A stretch of DNA of 28,849 nt from CAYNLG01 sp964397995 (lineage in GTDB: Bacteria; Planctomycetota; Phycisphaerae; FEN-1346). Shown here in pieces: positions 15,317-22,862 of this stretch. The position numbers and the translations under genes were made by a program. A model generated the notes under the pieces. That model had not been told where the DNA came from. It saw nothing but the letters and a program-made list of their open reading frames with translations, and did not search any database. The first letter of the stretch is position 1, and the number at the start of each line of letters is the position of its first letter. The stretch covers positions 1-28,849 of the forward strand of contig CAYNLG010000048.1 in assembly GCA_964397995.1 (NCBI GenBank), read 5' to 3'.

Positions 15317-16324
15317 GTGCCTGACCCGGCGCCGTTGGACCTCGAACCGGTCGTCTGCGACTACTGCGGCAGCGACGTGGCCGACGTGCTGCTCACGGGA
15401 GCCGACCGCCTGTGCGGTCTGCCGGGAACGTTCACTGTCGTCCGCTGCCGGGGGTGCGGCCTCGCGCGGACGAATCCGCGTCCGACCCCTGAGAGCCTCG
15501 CCCGGGTCTATCCGCCGGGCTATGATCCGCACGTGGCCGCCGCCCGCAAGCCGCCGAAGCCTCCGCGCGGCCTGCTCCGCTGGGCGCTGACGAACCGGCT
15601 CGGGTATCCGCTGGACGGCCGGGCGCCCGCGCCGGTCCGGGCGTTGCTGGGGGTGCCCGCGCGGCTGGCGCTCCGCTCGCGTCGCGGGATGGCCTACCCG
15701 CCGTATGCCGGCCAAGGGCGGCTCCTGGACTTCGGCTGCGGCGCGGGGGCGTTCGTGGCCCGGATGCGGGTCGCTGGCTGGGACGCCGAGGGCATGGACC
15801 TGTCGCCCGAGGCCGCCCGCGTCGCCCGCGAGGCCGGCCTCACCGTCCACGAAAGCACGCTCCCCGGGGCCGATCTGTCGCCGGCCTCGTACGATGCCGT
15901 CACCCTGTGGCATGCCCTGGAGCACGTACCGAGTCCGCTGGCGACGCTGCGCGCCGTGCGCGACCTCTTACGCCCGGGGGGCTGGATGCTCGCGGGCGGC
16001 CCGCGGATCGATGCCCTGGCGGCCCGCTGGTTCGGGTCCGCCTGGTTCGGCTACGACCTCCCGCGCCACCTCACGCACTTCACGACCGAGACGCTGGCGC
16101 GGCACATTGAGAAAGCGGGCCTTGAGGTCGTACACGTTCGGTCGCGCAGCCGGCCCGGTTTTCTGCGGCACAGTTTCGCCCAGGCGGCCGATGAAACGGG
16201 GCGCGGGGTCCACCGGTGGCTGGCGAGGTCGCGTCTGGTCCCGGGGCTCCTTGGCTGGGTCGAACTCCTTGCCCGGCGGACCGACGAAGTCCTCGTTCTG
16301 GCCCGGCGGCCGGCGGGCGACTGA
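15317..16324 (+). CDS. Class I SAM-dependent methyltransferase with N-terminal zinc ribbon
   Basis: This is a 335-aa protein. A zinc-ribbon-like pair, Cys14-x2-Cys17 and Cys44-x2-Cys47, opens the protein. A basic linker containing RGLLRWALTNRLGYPLDG leads to a Rossmann methyltransferase domain. Its motif I is LLDFGCGAG (about 136-144) and a later acidic strand reads AEGMDLSPEA. The motif WHALEHVPSPLATL is typical of Methyltransf_23-type enzymes, and RHLTHFTTETLARHIEKAGL follows. Enzymes with this layout often modify sugars, quinones or polyketide-like substrates, but the substrate cannot be read from sequence. The start is GTG 15317 with GAGGAGG upstream; the frame is open to 15248 without a good site. 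It stands alone with its own context. Confidence 0.88.
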   Translation: MPDPAPLDLEPVVCDYCGSDVADVLLTGADRLCGLPGTFTVVRCRGCGLARTNPRPTPESLARVYPPGYDPHVAAARKPPKPPRGLLRWALTNRLGYPLDGRAPAPVRALLGVPARLALRSRRGMAYPPYAGQGRLLDFGCGAGAFVARMRVAGWDAEGMDLSPEAARVAREAGLTVHESTLPGADLSPASYDAVTLWHALEHVPSPLATLRAVRDLLRPGGWMLAGGPRIDALAARWFGSAWFGYDLPRHLTHFTTETLARHIEKAGLEVVHVRSRSRPGFLRHSFAQAADETGRGVHRWLARSRLVPGLLGWVELLARRTDEVLVLARRPAGD

Positions 16325-16358
16325 GCCTCGGCCGCGCACGGCGCTGGGTGACTCAGCC

Positions 16359-16386
16359 TTGCCTGGACGGGCGGGTATGGTATCAT
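16359..16386 (+). promoter_or_regulatory. Sigma70-type promoter of the 125-aa membrane protein gene
   Basis: TTGCCT (16359-16364) and TATCAT (16381-16386) are separated by 16 bases. Transcription would start near 16393, about 40 bases before ATG 16433. Confidence 0.6.
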
Positions 16387-16432
16387 GAGCCCGTGTCCCG
16401 GCGCGAACCCGGGGCGGGGGAGAGGAAGCCGC

Positions 16433-16807
16433 ATGTCCATCGTCGGCCGCATCGTGCTCACCATCGTCGCGGTGGTGATGGTCGTCGTGGCGGGAGCCGC
16501 CACGCGCCGGAGCCTGCTGCGCCCCCGTCATGTGGCCCTGTGGGCCGTCGTCGGGCTGCTCCTGCTGGCGTTGGCCTTGGTGCCGCTGCCCCTCGAATTC
16601 ATCGGTACGGGCACGGTGGCGGCCATCCTCGTGGGCTTGGCGGCCCTGAGCGGTCTGGCGGCCGTGACCGCGGCCGCCGAACGGCACGCGGAACTCCGCG
16701 ACGAAGTGGCGGCCCTTCGCGAGGAGGTCGAAAAACTCCGCGACGAAGTCCGTAGCTCGCCGAAACCGGGCTCCGAGCCGAAGCCCAAGCCCCCGTCGCT
16801 CCGCACC
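16433..16807 (+). CDS. Small membrane protein with C-terminal coiled coil, 125 aa
   Basis: Three hydrophobic helices are seen at residues about 4-25, 34-53 and 57-78. They are followed by a heptad-patterned acidic/basic helix (ERHAELRDEVAALREEVEKL, about 82-105) and a Lys/Pro-rich tail (PKPGSEPKPKPPSLRT). I do not recognise a family. The layout, a membrane anchor plus a short cytoplasmic coiled coil, suggests a scaffold or oligomerising protein. ATG 16433 has AGAGGAAG upstream; the frame is open to 16385 without a better site. The stop codon is 16808-16810. It has its own promoter and a hairpin after the stop, so it is probably monocistronic. Confidence 0.75.
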
Positions 16808-16816
16808 TGACGCCGA

Positions 16817-16848
16817 GGGCCGGGCGCGGCCGGCCCGCCTCTTTGTTC
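16817..16848 (+). terminator. Candidate intrinsic terminator
   Basis: A perfect 7-bp GC stem (GGGCCGG 16817-16823 with CCGGCCC 16830-16836, 6-nt loop) is followed by a T-rich stretch (CTCTTTGTT). It lies 6 bases after the stop of the 125-aa gene and just upstream of the metY promoter, so it would insulate the methionine operon. Confidence 0.5.
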
Positions 16849-16858
16849 GCCCCCTGCC

Positions 16859-16887
16859 TTGACCCCCGCCGGTCCGCCGCCTATAGT
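16859..16887 (+). promoter_or_regulatory. Sigma70-type promoter of the metYXW operon
   Basis: TTGACC (16859-16864) and TATAGT (16882-16887) are separated by the optimal 17 bases. Transcription would start near 16894, about 20 bases before the first base of the SAM riboswitch. Confidence 0.8.
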
Positions 16888-16913
16888 TGAGCCGGACAAC
16901 CGAATATGGCGAC

Positions 16914-17013
16914 CTTATCGAGAGTGGCTGAGGGAAGGGCCCTGCGACGCCACAGCAACCGGTCCCGGTCGGGACGCTGGTGCTAACTCCCGCCCCTTCG
17001 GGGGACAGATAAG
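16914..17013 (+). ncRNA. SAM-I (S-box) riboswitch
   Basis: This is the S-box aptamer that binds S-adenosylmethionine in the 5' leader. Conserved blocks occur in order: CTTATCGAGAGTGGC (P1 5' strand and kink-turn region), GAGGGAAGGGCCC, CAGCAACC, GGTGCTAACTCC and the closing AGATAAG. P1 pairs CTTATC (16914-16919) with GATAAG (17008-17013). Family consensus features such as GAGGGA, GCAACC and GGTGC-AA-TCC are all there. It precedes metY-metX-metW, the expected regulon. When SAM is bound, P1 is stable and the downstream terminator can form, shutting the operon off. Confidence 0.96.
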
Positions 17014-17038
17014 CGACGCCCGCGCAGACGTCCTCGCC

Positions 17039-17068
17039 GGCCTCGCCTTATCTGGGCGAGGCCCTTTT
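17039..17068 (+). terminator. Riboswitch-controlled intrinsic terminator
   Basis: A perfect 9-bp stem, GGCCTCGCC (17039-17047) with GGCGAGGCC (17055-17063), and a 7-nt loop TTATCTG are followed by CTTTT. The segment CTTATCTG (17047-17054) is the exact complement of CAGATAAG (17006-17013), the 3' strand of riboswitch P1 extended by two bases. With SAM absent, this 8-bp pairing can form instead and break up the terminator. The metY start lies 36 bases further on. Confidence 0.9.
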
Positions 17069-17103
17069 CGTGCCCGACGGGTCGCCCCAGACGGGAGGAC
17101 CCC

Positions 17104-18381
17104 ATGGTCGATTCTGCCTTTAACGGTTTCGCGACGCGTGCCCTGCACGCCGGCTACGACCCGCCCCCGGGCGAGGCCTGTGCCGTGCCCATCCACCAGA
17201 CGGCCAGCTACCCGTTCCGCGACACCGACCACGCGGCCGCCCTGTTCGCCCTGGAGACCGAGGGGCACATCTACACGCGCATCAGCAACCCGACGACCGA
17301 CGTGCTGGAGCGGCGTGTGGCCTCGTTGGAGGGCGGCGTCGCGGGCCTGGCCTTCGCGAGCGGCATGGCCGCCATCTCCGCGACGCTCCTGACGCTCGCC
17401 CGCGAGGGGGACGAGGTCGTCGCCTCGCCACACCTCTACGGCGGGACGGTGACCCTTCTCGCCCAGACGCTGCCCCGCATGGGGATCCGCACTGTCATCG
17501 CCGAGCCGACTGGCGAGGCCGTCGCGGCCGCGCTCTCCGACCGGTCCCGGGCGGTCCTCGTCGAGACGATCGGCAACCCGAAGCTGACGGTGCCCGACCT
17601 GGCAGGCGTCGCCGACGCGGCCCACGCCGCCGGCGTCCCCATCGTGGTCGACAACACCGTGGCCAGCCCGGTCCTGTGCCGCCCCCTCGAACACGGCGCG
17701 GACCTCGTCGTCCACAGCCTGACGAAGTACTTGGGTGGCCACGGGACGAGCATCGGCGGCGTGCTGGTTGACGGCGGCCGGTTCGACTGGGCGAGCGGCC
17801 GGTTCCCGGACCTCTGCGAGCCCGACCCCGCGTACCATGGCGTGAGCTTTCTGGAACGGTTCGGCGACGCGGCATTCGCCGTCCGTGTCCGGGCCCGTCT
17901 CCTCCGCGACTTGGGGGCGTGCCTCAGCCCCTTCAACGCGTTCCTCATCCTCCAGGGCATCGAGACGCTGCCGCTCAGGATGGCGCGGCACAGCGAGAAC
18001 GCACTGGCGGTCGCCCGGTTCCTGGCCAACCACCCGCGCGTCGGGTGGGTCCTGTATCCCGGCCTGGAGACGCATCCCACGCACGCCGAGGCCCGGCGCT
18101 ACCTGCCCGACGGGGCGAGCGGCCTGGTCGGCTTCGGCGTCAAGGGCGGACGCGAGGCCGGTCGCCGCTTCATCGAGGGCCTCCGCCTGGTCCATCACCT
18201 GGCGAACATCGGCGACGCCCGGACGCTGGCCATTCACCCCGCGTCCACGACGCACCAGCAGCTCACTGATGAGGAGCAGGCCGCCGCCGGCGTCACCCCG
18301 GACTTCATCCGCCTCTCGATCGGCCTCGAGACCGTCGACGACATCATCGCCGACCTCGACCAGGCCCTGGCCGGGACGTGA
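17104..18381 (+). CDS. metY: O-acetylhomoserine sulfhydrylase (MetY)
   Basis: This is a PLP enzyme of the Cys/Met metabolism family (425 aa). It makes homocysteine from O-acetylhomoserine and sulfide in the cytoplasm. Landmarks are FATRALHAGYDP at the N-terminus and YTRISNPTTDVLERRVASLEGG. The PLP pocket reads VVDNTVASP, and the Schiff-base Lys208 lies in HSLTKYLGGHG. Length and the N-terminus match MetY rather than cystathionine gamma-synthase, and the neighbour metX supplies its substrate. ATG 17104 has GGGAGG upstream. It is the first gene behind the SAM-I riboswitch, so it is expected to be repressed when SAM is plentiful. Confidence 0.95.
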   Translation: MVDSAFNGFATRALHAGYDPPPGEACAVPIHQTASYPFRDTDHAAALFALETEGHIYTRISNPTTDVLERRVASLEGGVAGLAFASGMAAISATLLTLAREGDEVVASPHLYGGTVTLLAQTLPRMGIRTVIAEPTGEAVAAALSDRSRAVLVETIGNPKLTVPDLAGVADAAHAAGVPIVVDNTVASPVLCRPLEHGADLVVHSLTKYLGGHGTSIGGVLVDGGRFDWASGRFPDLCEPDPAYHGVSFLERFGDAAFAVRVRARLLRDLGACLSPFNAFLILQGIETLPLRMARHSENALAVARFLANHPRVGWVLYPGLETHPTHAEARRYLPDGASGLVGFGVKGGREAGRRFIEGLRLVHHLANIGDARTLAIHPASTTHQQLTDEEQAAAGVTPDFIRLSIGLETVDDIIADLDQALAGT

Positions 18382-18391
18382 AGGAGGGCCC

Positions 18392-19585
18392 ATGGCCGCC
18401 GATATCGATACCGCCGGGAGCGTCGGCCTCGTCGAGACGCATACGCTGGACGTGGCCGCACCGGATGACCCGCTCACCCTGGAGTGCGGGGCGCCGCTCG
18501 CGCCCGTGACGGTCGCGTACGAGACCTACGGGACGCTGAGCCCGGCCCGCGACAACGCCGTGCTCGTCGTCCATGCCCTCTCGGGCGACGCCCACGCCGC
18601 CGGCCGTCACGCCATCGACGACCCCAAGCCCGGCTGGTGGGACCTTCTGATCGGCCCCGGCAAACCCCTCGACACCGACCGGGTCTTCGTCATCTGCTCG
18701 AACGTGCTTGGGGGTTGCCGGGGCACCACGGGGCCGTCCTCGACCAACCCCGCGACCGGCCGCCCCTGGGGCCTCGCGTTTCCGGTCGTTACGATCGGCG
18801 ACATGGTCCGGGCCCAGGCCCGGCTTCTGGACCGCCTCGGCATCGACCGGCTTCTCGGCGTCATCGGCGGGTCGATGGGCGGCATGCAGGTGCTCGACTG
18901 GGTCGTCCGCTACCCGGATCGCGTGGCCGCCGGCCTTGCCATCGCCACGACCGCGCGGCTCAGCGCCCAGGGCATCGCCTTCAACGAGGTCGGCCGCCAG
19001 GCCGTCATGGCCGACCCGGCGTGGCGCGGCGGGGACTACTACGGCGGTCCCGGGCCGGAGGCGGGTCTGGCGGTTGCCCGCATGGTCGGCCACATCACGT
19101 ACCTTTCCGACGAGCAGATGCACGCCAAGTTCGGCCGCCGGCACAAGGACAGCTGCGAGCTCTCCTATGACTTCGCCACCCAGTTCGAGGTCGAGAGCTA
19201 CCTCCGCCATCAGGGCGACCGCTTTGTCCGCCGGTTCGACGCCAACTCCTACCTCTACATTACCAAGGCCATGGACTACTTCGACCTGGCCGAGCCGTAC
19301 GGGTCGCTGGTCGAAGCTCTTGGCCGCGTCCGCGCCGCCATGCTCGTCGTCAGCTTCTCCAGCGACTGGCTCTTCCCCACCTACCAGGCCAAGGAGATCG
19401 TCCGGGCCCTGAAGGCGACCGGGGTGCCCACGACGTTCATGGAGATTCCGAGCGCCTACGGCCACGACGCGTTTCTCCTGCCGTGTCCGTCGCTGGAAGG
19501 GCTCGTCGGGGACTTCCTCGCCAACGCGCTGAAGGCCGAGCGCGCGCTACGACCGCGGGCGCCGACCCGGGGGGACCGCTGGTGA
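18392..19585 (+). CDS. metX: Homoserine O-acetyltransferase (MetX)
   Basis: This is an alpha/beta-hydrolase-fold acyltransferase of 397 aa that activates L-homoserine, from acetyl-CoA by family convention. Visible features are VAYETYGTLS, VVHALSGDAHAAG, the conserved VFVICSNVLGGCRGTTGPSS block and the nucleophile elbow GGSMGGMQ with Ser161. Catalytic Asp325 lies in SSDWLFP and His358 in YGHDAFLL. AAGGAGG precedes ATG 18392, 10 bases after metY. It is followed by metW with a 4-base overlap. Some members of this family use succinyl-CoA instead, which the sequence alone does not settle. Confidence 0.95.
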   Translation: MAADIDTAGSVGLVETHTLDVAAPDDPLTLECGAPLAPVTVAYETYGTLSPARDNAVLVVHALSGDAHAAGRHAIDDPKPGWWDLLIGPGKPLDTDRVFVICSNVLGGCRGTTGPSSTNPATGRPWGLAFPVVTIGDMVRAQARLLDRLGIDRLLGVIGGSMGGMQVLDWVVRYPDRVAAGLAIATTARLSAQGIAFNEVGRQAVMADPAWRGGDYYGGPGPEAGLAVARMVGHITYLSDEQMHAKFGRRHKDSCELSYDFATQFEVESYLRHQGDRFVRRFDANSYLYITKAMDYFDLAEPYGSLVEALGRVRAAMLVVSFSSDWLFPTYQAKEIVRALKATGVPTTFMEIPSAYGHDAFLLPCPSLEGLVGDFLANALKAERALRPRAPTRGDRW

Positions 19586-20229
19586 CCGATGCCCGCGTCG
19601 ACACGCCTCGCCCGCCGCGCCTTGATGCCGACCTCATCGTCTCCCTCGTCCCCGAGGGTGCGAAGGTGCTCGACGTCGGTTGTGGCGATGGGCGGCTCCT
19701 GGCCGACCTGCGGGACCGGAAGGGCTGTATGGGGCGCGGCATCGACATCGACGAGCAGGCGGTTCTGGCGTGCGCGTCGCGCGGCATCGCGGTCTACCAC
19801 GGCGACATGCTCGAGGGGATGAGCTTTTACCGCGACGGCGAGTTCGACTGCGTCATCCTCAGCCAGACGCTCCAGCAGACGCTCGACCCGCCCGCCGTCC
19901 TCGCCGAGATGCTCCGCGTCGGCCGCACCGGCATCATCAGCTTCCCCAACTTCGGTCACTGGCGGGTGCGACTGGGGCTGTTGGTCACCGGGCGGATGCC
20001 CCGCACCGGCGCCTTGCCGTACCCGTGGTACGCGACGCCCAACGTCCATCTCTGCACCGTCCGCGACTTCCGCCGGTGGTGCGACCAGGCGCACCTGGTG
20101 CGCGTCCGCGAGGTCTTTCTGACCGAGGGGGGCAAGCCGTGCAGCCCGTGCTGCGCGAACTGGCGGGCCGAGACCGCCATCGTCCAGGTCCGACCGGCCG
20201 ACGTGCAGGCAAAGGAAGAGGTGGGGTGA
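19582..20229 (+). CDS. metW: MetW-like methionine biosynthesis protein
   Basis: This is a 215-aa SAM-binding-fold protein. Motif I is VLDVGCGDGRLLADL, followed by GRGIDIDEQAVLACASRGIAVYHGD. The MetW hallmark region FDCVILSQTLQQTLDP is followed by SFPNFGHWRVRLGLLVTGRMP and LPYPWYATPNVHLCTVRDF. MetW is encoded with metX in many bacteria and is needed for full MetX activity there. GTG 19582 overlaps the metX stop (GTGA). The stop overlaps the 3' end of the antisense tRNA-His gene by 8 bases. An open extension back to 19483 is not used. Confidence 0.93.
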   Translation: MTDARVDTPRPPRLDADLIVSLVPEGAKVLDVGCGDGRLLADLRDRKGCMGRGIDIDEQAVLACASRGIAVYHGDMLEGMSFYRDGEFDCVILSQTLQQTLDPPAVLAEMLRVGRTGIISFPNFGHWRVRLGLLVTGRMPRTGALPYPWYATPNVHLCTVRDFRRWCDQAHLVRVREVFLTEGGKPCSPCCANWRAETAIVQVRPADVQAKEEVG

Positions 20230-20299
20230 GCGAGGGGATTCGAACCCCCGACCCCCAGGACCACAACCTGGTGCTCTATCCGACTGAGCTACGCTCACC
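20222..20299 (-). tRNA. tRNA-His(GTG)
   Basis: Read on the minus strand, this 78-nt gene has the His-specific extra G(-1) opposite discriminator C73. It has a 7-bp acceptor stem, D arm TAGCTCAGTCGGATAGAGC and anticodon stem CCAGG/CCTGG around TTGTGGT with anticodon GTG. The T arm GGGTTCGAATCCCC and an encoded CCA complete it. It has its own promoter 50 bases upstream. The last bases overlap the metW stop on the other strand, and the first 5 bases overlap the end of the ART-like ORF. Confidence 0.97.
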
Positions 20300-21245
20300 A
20301 CGTGTCGGGCGGCGCCGCCGGCGGGCGCGGCCCGGTGCCAGACGCGGCATTATGCGCCCGGCCCCGCCGCCCGTCAAGCTTCAAGGCACTCATGCTTCGG
20401 CAGCGTCCCGGGCCGGGGCGAACCGCTCCTACTCGCCCGTCCGGAATGCGACGCGGCGCTCTGGCTTCCAGGGCCGCCAGGATGGCCTCGTGCGTCAGGG
20501 CGTCTGCCGGCTCCACCAAGGCACGCAGTACCGAAAGGGCCTCCAGCGGCGCCACCGCCCCGAGCTCCGCGACCAGCCGGCCGAGACAGAGGGCCACGTA
20601 CTCGTCCAGCGTCGAGAACGAGGCCGCATCCGACCACCGGACCGGGATTTGCTGCACCGGTACCCAGTTGCCGCCCGACCGCCTGAACGTCCCGCCCGGC
20701 CAGGGCGGCCGGCGGCTGGCGCGGCCCACGCCGGTGTAGCCGATGCGTTCGCGCACGAGGACGTAGTCGACGACGTCCGGCGGCAGGCCGTGCTGGAAAC
20801 GGATCACGTTGCCGTTCGCCTCGACCTCGTAGTCGCGGACCGCGACTACCGTTCGGCTATCCAGCAGCAGGCAGAGGATCGCCGCTTTGGTGCCGAGCCG
20901 CTCGGAGCGCATGCGGCAGAAGCCGTGCGGCTCGCGCGGGTGGCGGGCGGTCCACAGCCCCCGCTTGTTGAAGAGGCCGTGCTCCTGGATCTTCTCCGCC
21001 CGCTCCCGGCTCGTTCCGTGCCACAGGGCCATCGCGTGCGGGCCCAGGGCCTCGCACCGGGCGCTCGCCTCCACCCTGTGCCGCGTCGCCCACGCCCCCA
21101 GGTCGGGCTCTGCCCCGGGCATTTCCATGCGCAACCCGTAGGCCAGCGCCGAGAGCGTGCAGTCCCACTCCGATTTGCCGCGCGGCAAGAACTCCAGGTC
21201 CGCGAAGCTCTTCGCGAGGGCGCCCTTGTTGCGCTTCCGGGGCAT
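20295..21245 (-). CDS. Unrecognised protein with ART-like HGT motif, 316 aa
   Basis: I cannot place this protein in a named family. The N-terminus is basic (MPRKRNKGALAK). Residues 74-91 (LWHGTSRERAEKIQEHGL) resemble the first motif of ADP-ribosyltransferase/PARP-like folds (hydrophobic-x-HGT, then an amphipathic helix to a Gly-Leu), and NKRGLWTARHP follows. An aromatic/basic patch (PPWPGGTFRRSGGNWVPVQQ) and a helical C-terminal region follow. The last roughly 55 residues (from about 260) are Arg/Pro/Gly-rich, and the tRNA-His promoter lies within them. The stop falls inside the tRNA gene, so the natural C-terminus may be shorter or frameshifted. ATG 21245 has GAGG upstream; GTG 21257 is the alternative. 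It follows rubredoxin by 39 bases, probably in the same transcript. Confidence 0.68.
   Translation of the reverse strand: MPRKRNKGALAKSFADLEFLPRGKSEWDCTLSALAYGLRMEMPGAEPDLGAWATRHRVEASARCEALGPHAMALWHGTSRERAEKIQEHGLFNKRGLWTARHPREPHGFCRMRSERLGTKAAILCLLLDSRTVVAVRDYEVEANGNVIRFQHGLPPDVVDYVLVRERIGYTGVGRASRRPPWPGGTFRRSGGNWVPVQQIPVRWSDAASFSTLDEYVALCLGRLVAELGAVAPLEALSVLRALVEPADALTHEAILAALEARAPRRIPDGRVGAVRPGPGRCRSMSALKLDGRRGRAHNAASGTGPRPPAAPPDTW
20349..20377 (-). promoter_or_regulatory. Sigma70-type promoter of tRNA-His
   Basis: On the minus strand, TTGACG (20377-20372) and CATAAT (20354-20349) are separated by 17 bases. The start would be near 20342, leaving about 43 nt of 5' leader for RNase P to remove. 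It lies inside the poorly structured C-terminal tail of the ART-like reading frame. Confidence 0.75.
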
Positions 21246-21284
21246 GTCGGGCCTCACCGGCGGGCCGGCCTTCGCATCGGGTCG

Positions 21285-21443
21285 CTACGGGACCGCCTCA
21301 AAGTCCTCTTTGCCCGCACCACACTCGGGGCACACCCAGTCGTGCGGCAGGTCTTCGAACGGCGTCCCGGCCGGAATGTTGCTGGTCGGGTCCCCCACGT
21401 CCGGGTCATACACATAGCCGCACAGAACGCAGTTCCATTTCAT
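21285..21443 (-). CDS. Rubredoxin, 52 aa
   Basis: This is a small electron carrier with a single iron held by four Cys. The sequence shows Cys5-x2-Cys8 (CVLCGYVYDP) and Cys38-x2-Cys41 (CPECGAGKEDFE), plus the usual aromatic core (Trp3, Tyr10, Tyr12, Phe29, Trp36). Length and motif spacing match the family exactly. It lies 67 bases behind the flavodiiron protein gene on the same strand; rubredoxin is the known electron donor to that enzyme, so they are expected to work together. AGGAACCCGGAGC precedes ATG 21443. Confidence 0.97.
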   Translation of the reverse strand: MKWNCVLCGYVYDPDVGDPTSNIPAGTPFEDLPHDWVCPECGAGKEDFEAVP

Positions 21444-21510
21444 GCTCCGGGTTCCTTTCGTGATGCGGGTTCAGTCGGTTCTGGCTGCGGTGTGGCCGGC
21501 GTGTTGGCCG

Positions 21511-22722
21511 CTACGCCTCCGCCCGGGCGACGCAGGCCTCGCCGACGGCCTGCCCCAGGGCCGCGCACGCCTCGAGCGCTTCGGCGTCCGGTACGTACCG
21601 GATCTTGACGCTCTCGGCGACGCGCTCGATGCCCAGGCGCTCCAGGGCCGCCTCCAGCAGCTTCACGCTCTCGCCGCTCCAGCCGTAGGAGCCGAAGGCC
21701 GCGCCCACCAGGTGCTTTCGCTTCAGTCCCTCCAGGTAGCAGAGGATGTCCGCCATCGTGGGGAAGAGCTGGTTGTTGATGGTCGGGCTCCCGAGCACGA
21801 GGGCGCCGGCGTCCAGCACCTCGGTGGCCACGTCGCTCCGGTGCGTCGCCGCCATCGGCAGGACGCGGACCGGGTCGCAGCCGGCGGCCGCCAGGCCCTC
21901 GACCACGGCTTTCGCCATCGTCGTGTCGCTTTGCCACATCGTGTCGTAGACGACGAGGGCCTTCCGCGTCGGCTTCATCTCGGCCCACCGGGCGTACTGC
22001 TCGAGGATGCGGCCATGGTCGGTTCGGTAGAGCGGCCCGTGGTCCGGGGCGAGCACGGCGAGCGGCAGGTCTGCCGCCGCGAGGTCGGCCACCTTCTTCG
22101 CCACCAGCGCCGAGAAGGGCAGCAGGATGTTCGCGTAGTACTTGGCGGCCTCCTCGTCGCGGACCGGCTCGGGAATCTCGTCGGCCCAGAGTTGGCGCGT
22201 GGCCAGGTGCATGCCGAAGGCGTCCTGCGAGAAGAGAACCTGCTCCTCCGCGAGGTACGAGACCATCGAGTCCGGCCAGTGCAGCATCTTCGTCTCGAGG
22301 AACGTAAGCGTCAGCCCGCCAAGGTCCAGCGTGTCACCTTCGGCCACGGCCTCCACCCGGTCGCCCAGGCCGAAGTGGGCATCGAGGGCCCGGACGCCGT
22401 TCTTGCTGGCGACCACCCGCGAGGGGACGACCGCATCGAGGATGCGCGGCAACGAGCCGGAGTGGTCCATCTCCGAATGGTTGGACACGACGAGGTCGAT
22501 CGCGCCGGGGTCGGTGACCGACGCGACGCGGCTCATCATCTCGTCGTAGAAGTGCGGCTTGACGGTGTCGATGAGGGTCACGCGGTCGCCCATGACGAGG
22601 AACGCGTTGTACGTCGTCCCCCGCGAGGTGGCGTACCCATGGAACTCGCGAATGCCCCAATCGACCGCGCCCACCCAGTAGACCCGGTCGGTGACCGGCA
22701 CGGCCTTCAGCGGCTGTGTCAT
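21511..22722 (-). CDS. roo: Flavodiiron protein (A-type flavoprotein, rubredoxin:oxygen oxidoreductase)
   Basis: This is a 403-aa cytoplasmic enzyme that reduces O2 to water (some members reduce NO) with electrons from rubredoxin. Residues about 1-250 form a metallo-beta-lactamase-like diiron domain. The expected ligands are all visible: His82, Glu84, Asp86 in NHSEMDHSG, His148 in MLHWPDS, Asp167 in SQDAFG and His228 in PDHGPL. Residues about 255-395 form a flavodoxin domain (ALVVYDTMWQSDTTMAKAV, VLGSPTINNQLFP, FGSYGWSGE). ATG 22722 has CAGGAGG upstream and a promoter lies nearby. The rubredoxin gene follows in the same direction. Confidence 0.96.
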   Translation of the reverse strand: MTQPLKAVPVTDRVYWVGAVDWGIREFHGYATSRGTTYNAFLVMGDRVTLIDTVKPHFYDEMMSRVASVTDPGAIDLVVSNHSEMDHSGSLPRILDAVVPSRVVASKNGVRALDAHFGLGDRVEAVAEGDTLDLGGLTLTFLETKMLHWPDSMVSYLAEEQVLFSQDAFGMHLATRQLWADEIPEPVRDEEAAKYYANILLPFSALVAKKVADLAAADLPLAVLAPDHGPLYRTDHGRILEQYARWAEMKPTRKALVVYDTMWQSDTTMAKAVVEGLAAAGCDPVRVLPMAATHRSDVATEVLDAGALVLGSPTINNQLFPTMADILCYLEGLKRKHLVGAAFGSYGWSGESVKLLEAALERLGIERVAESVKIRYVPDAEALEACAALGQAVGEACVARAEA

Positions 22723-22756
22723 CGGACCTCCTGCCTCTCCGGTTGAAAGCTCGGAT

Positions 22757-22786
22757 AGTGTACGTCCGGGGCCGCGGGACTTTCAA
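22757..22786 (-). promoter_or_regulatory. Promoter of the flavodiiron-rubredoxin unit, with overlapping inverted repeat
   Basis: On the minus strand, TTGAAA (22786-22781) and TACACT (22762-22757) are separated by 18 bases. The predicted start is near 22750, about 28 bases before ATG 22722. The 7-bp inverted repeat TTGAAAG (22743-22749) and CTTTCAA (22780-22786) brackets the promoter, one arm covering the -35 box and the other the start site. That may be an operator, or chance. Confidence 0.6.
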
Positions 22787-22862
22787 GCGGCGGGCGGTGG
22801 GCAGGCGGCAGACAGGCGGCGCGAAAGCGGGTGGCTCACGCGGCGTCGGGGACGAGGACCCG

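Noticed and set aside
17885..18391. Upstream extension of the metX frame
   Set aside because: It overlaps metY in another frame and is Ser/Arg/Pro-rich. AAGGAGG before ATG 18392 fixes the start.
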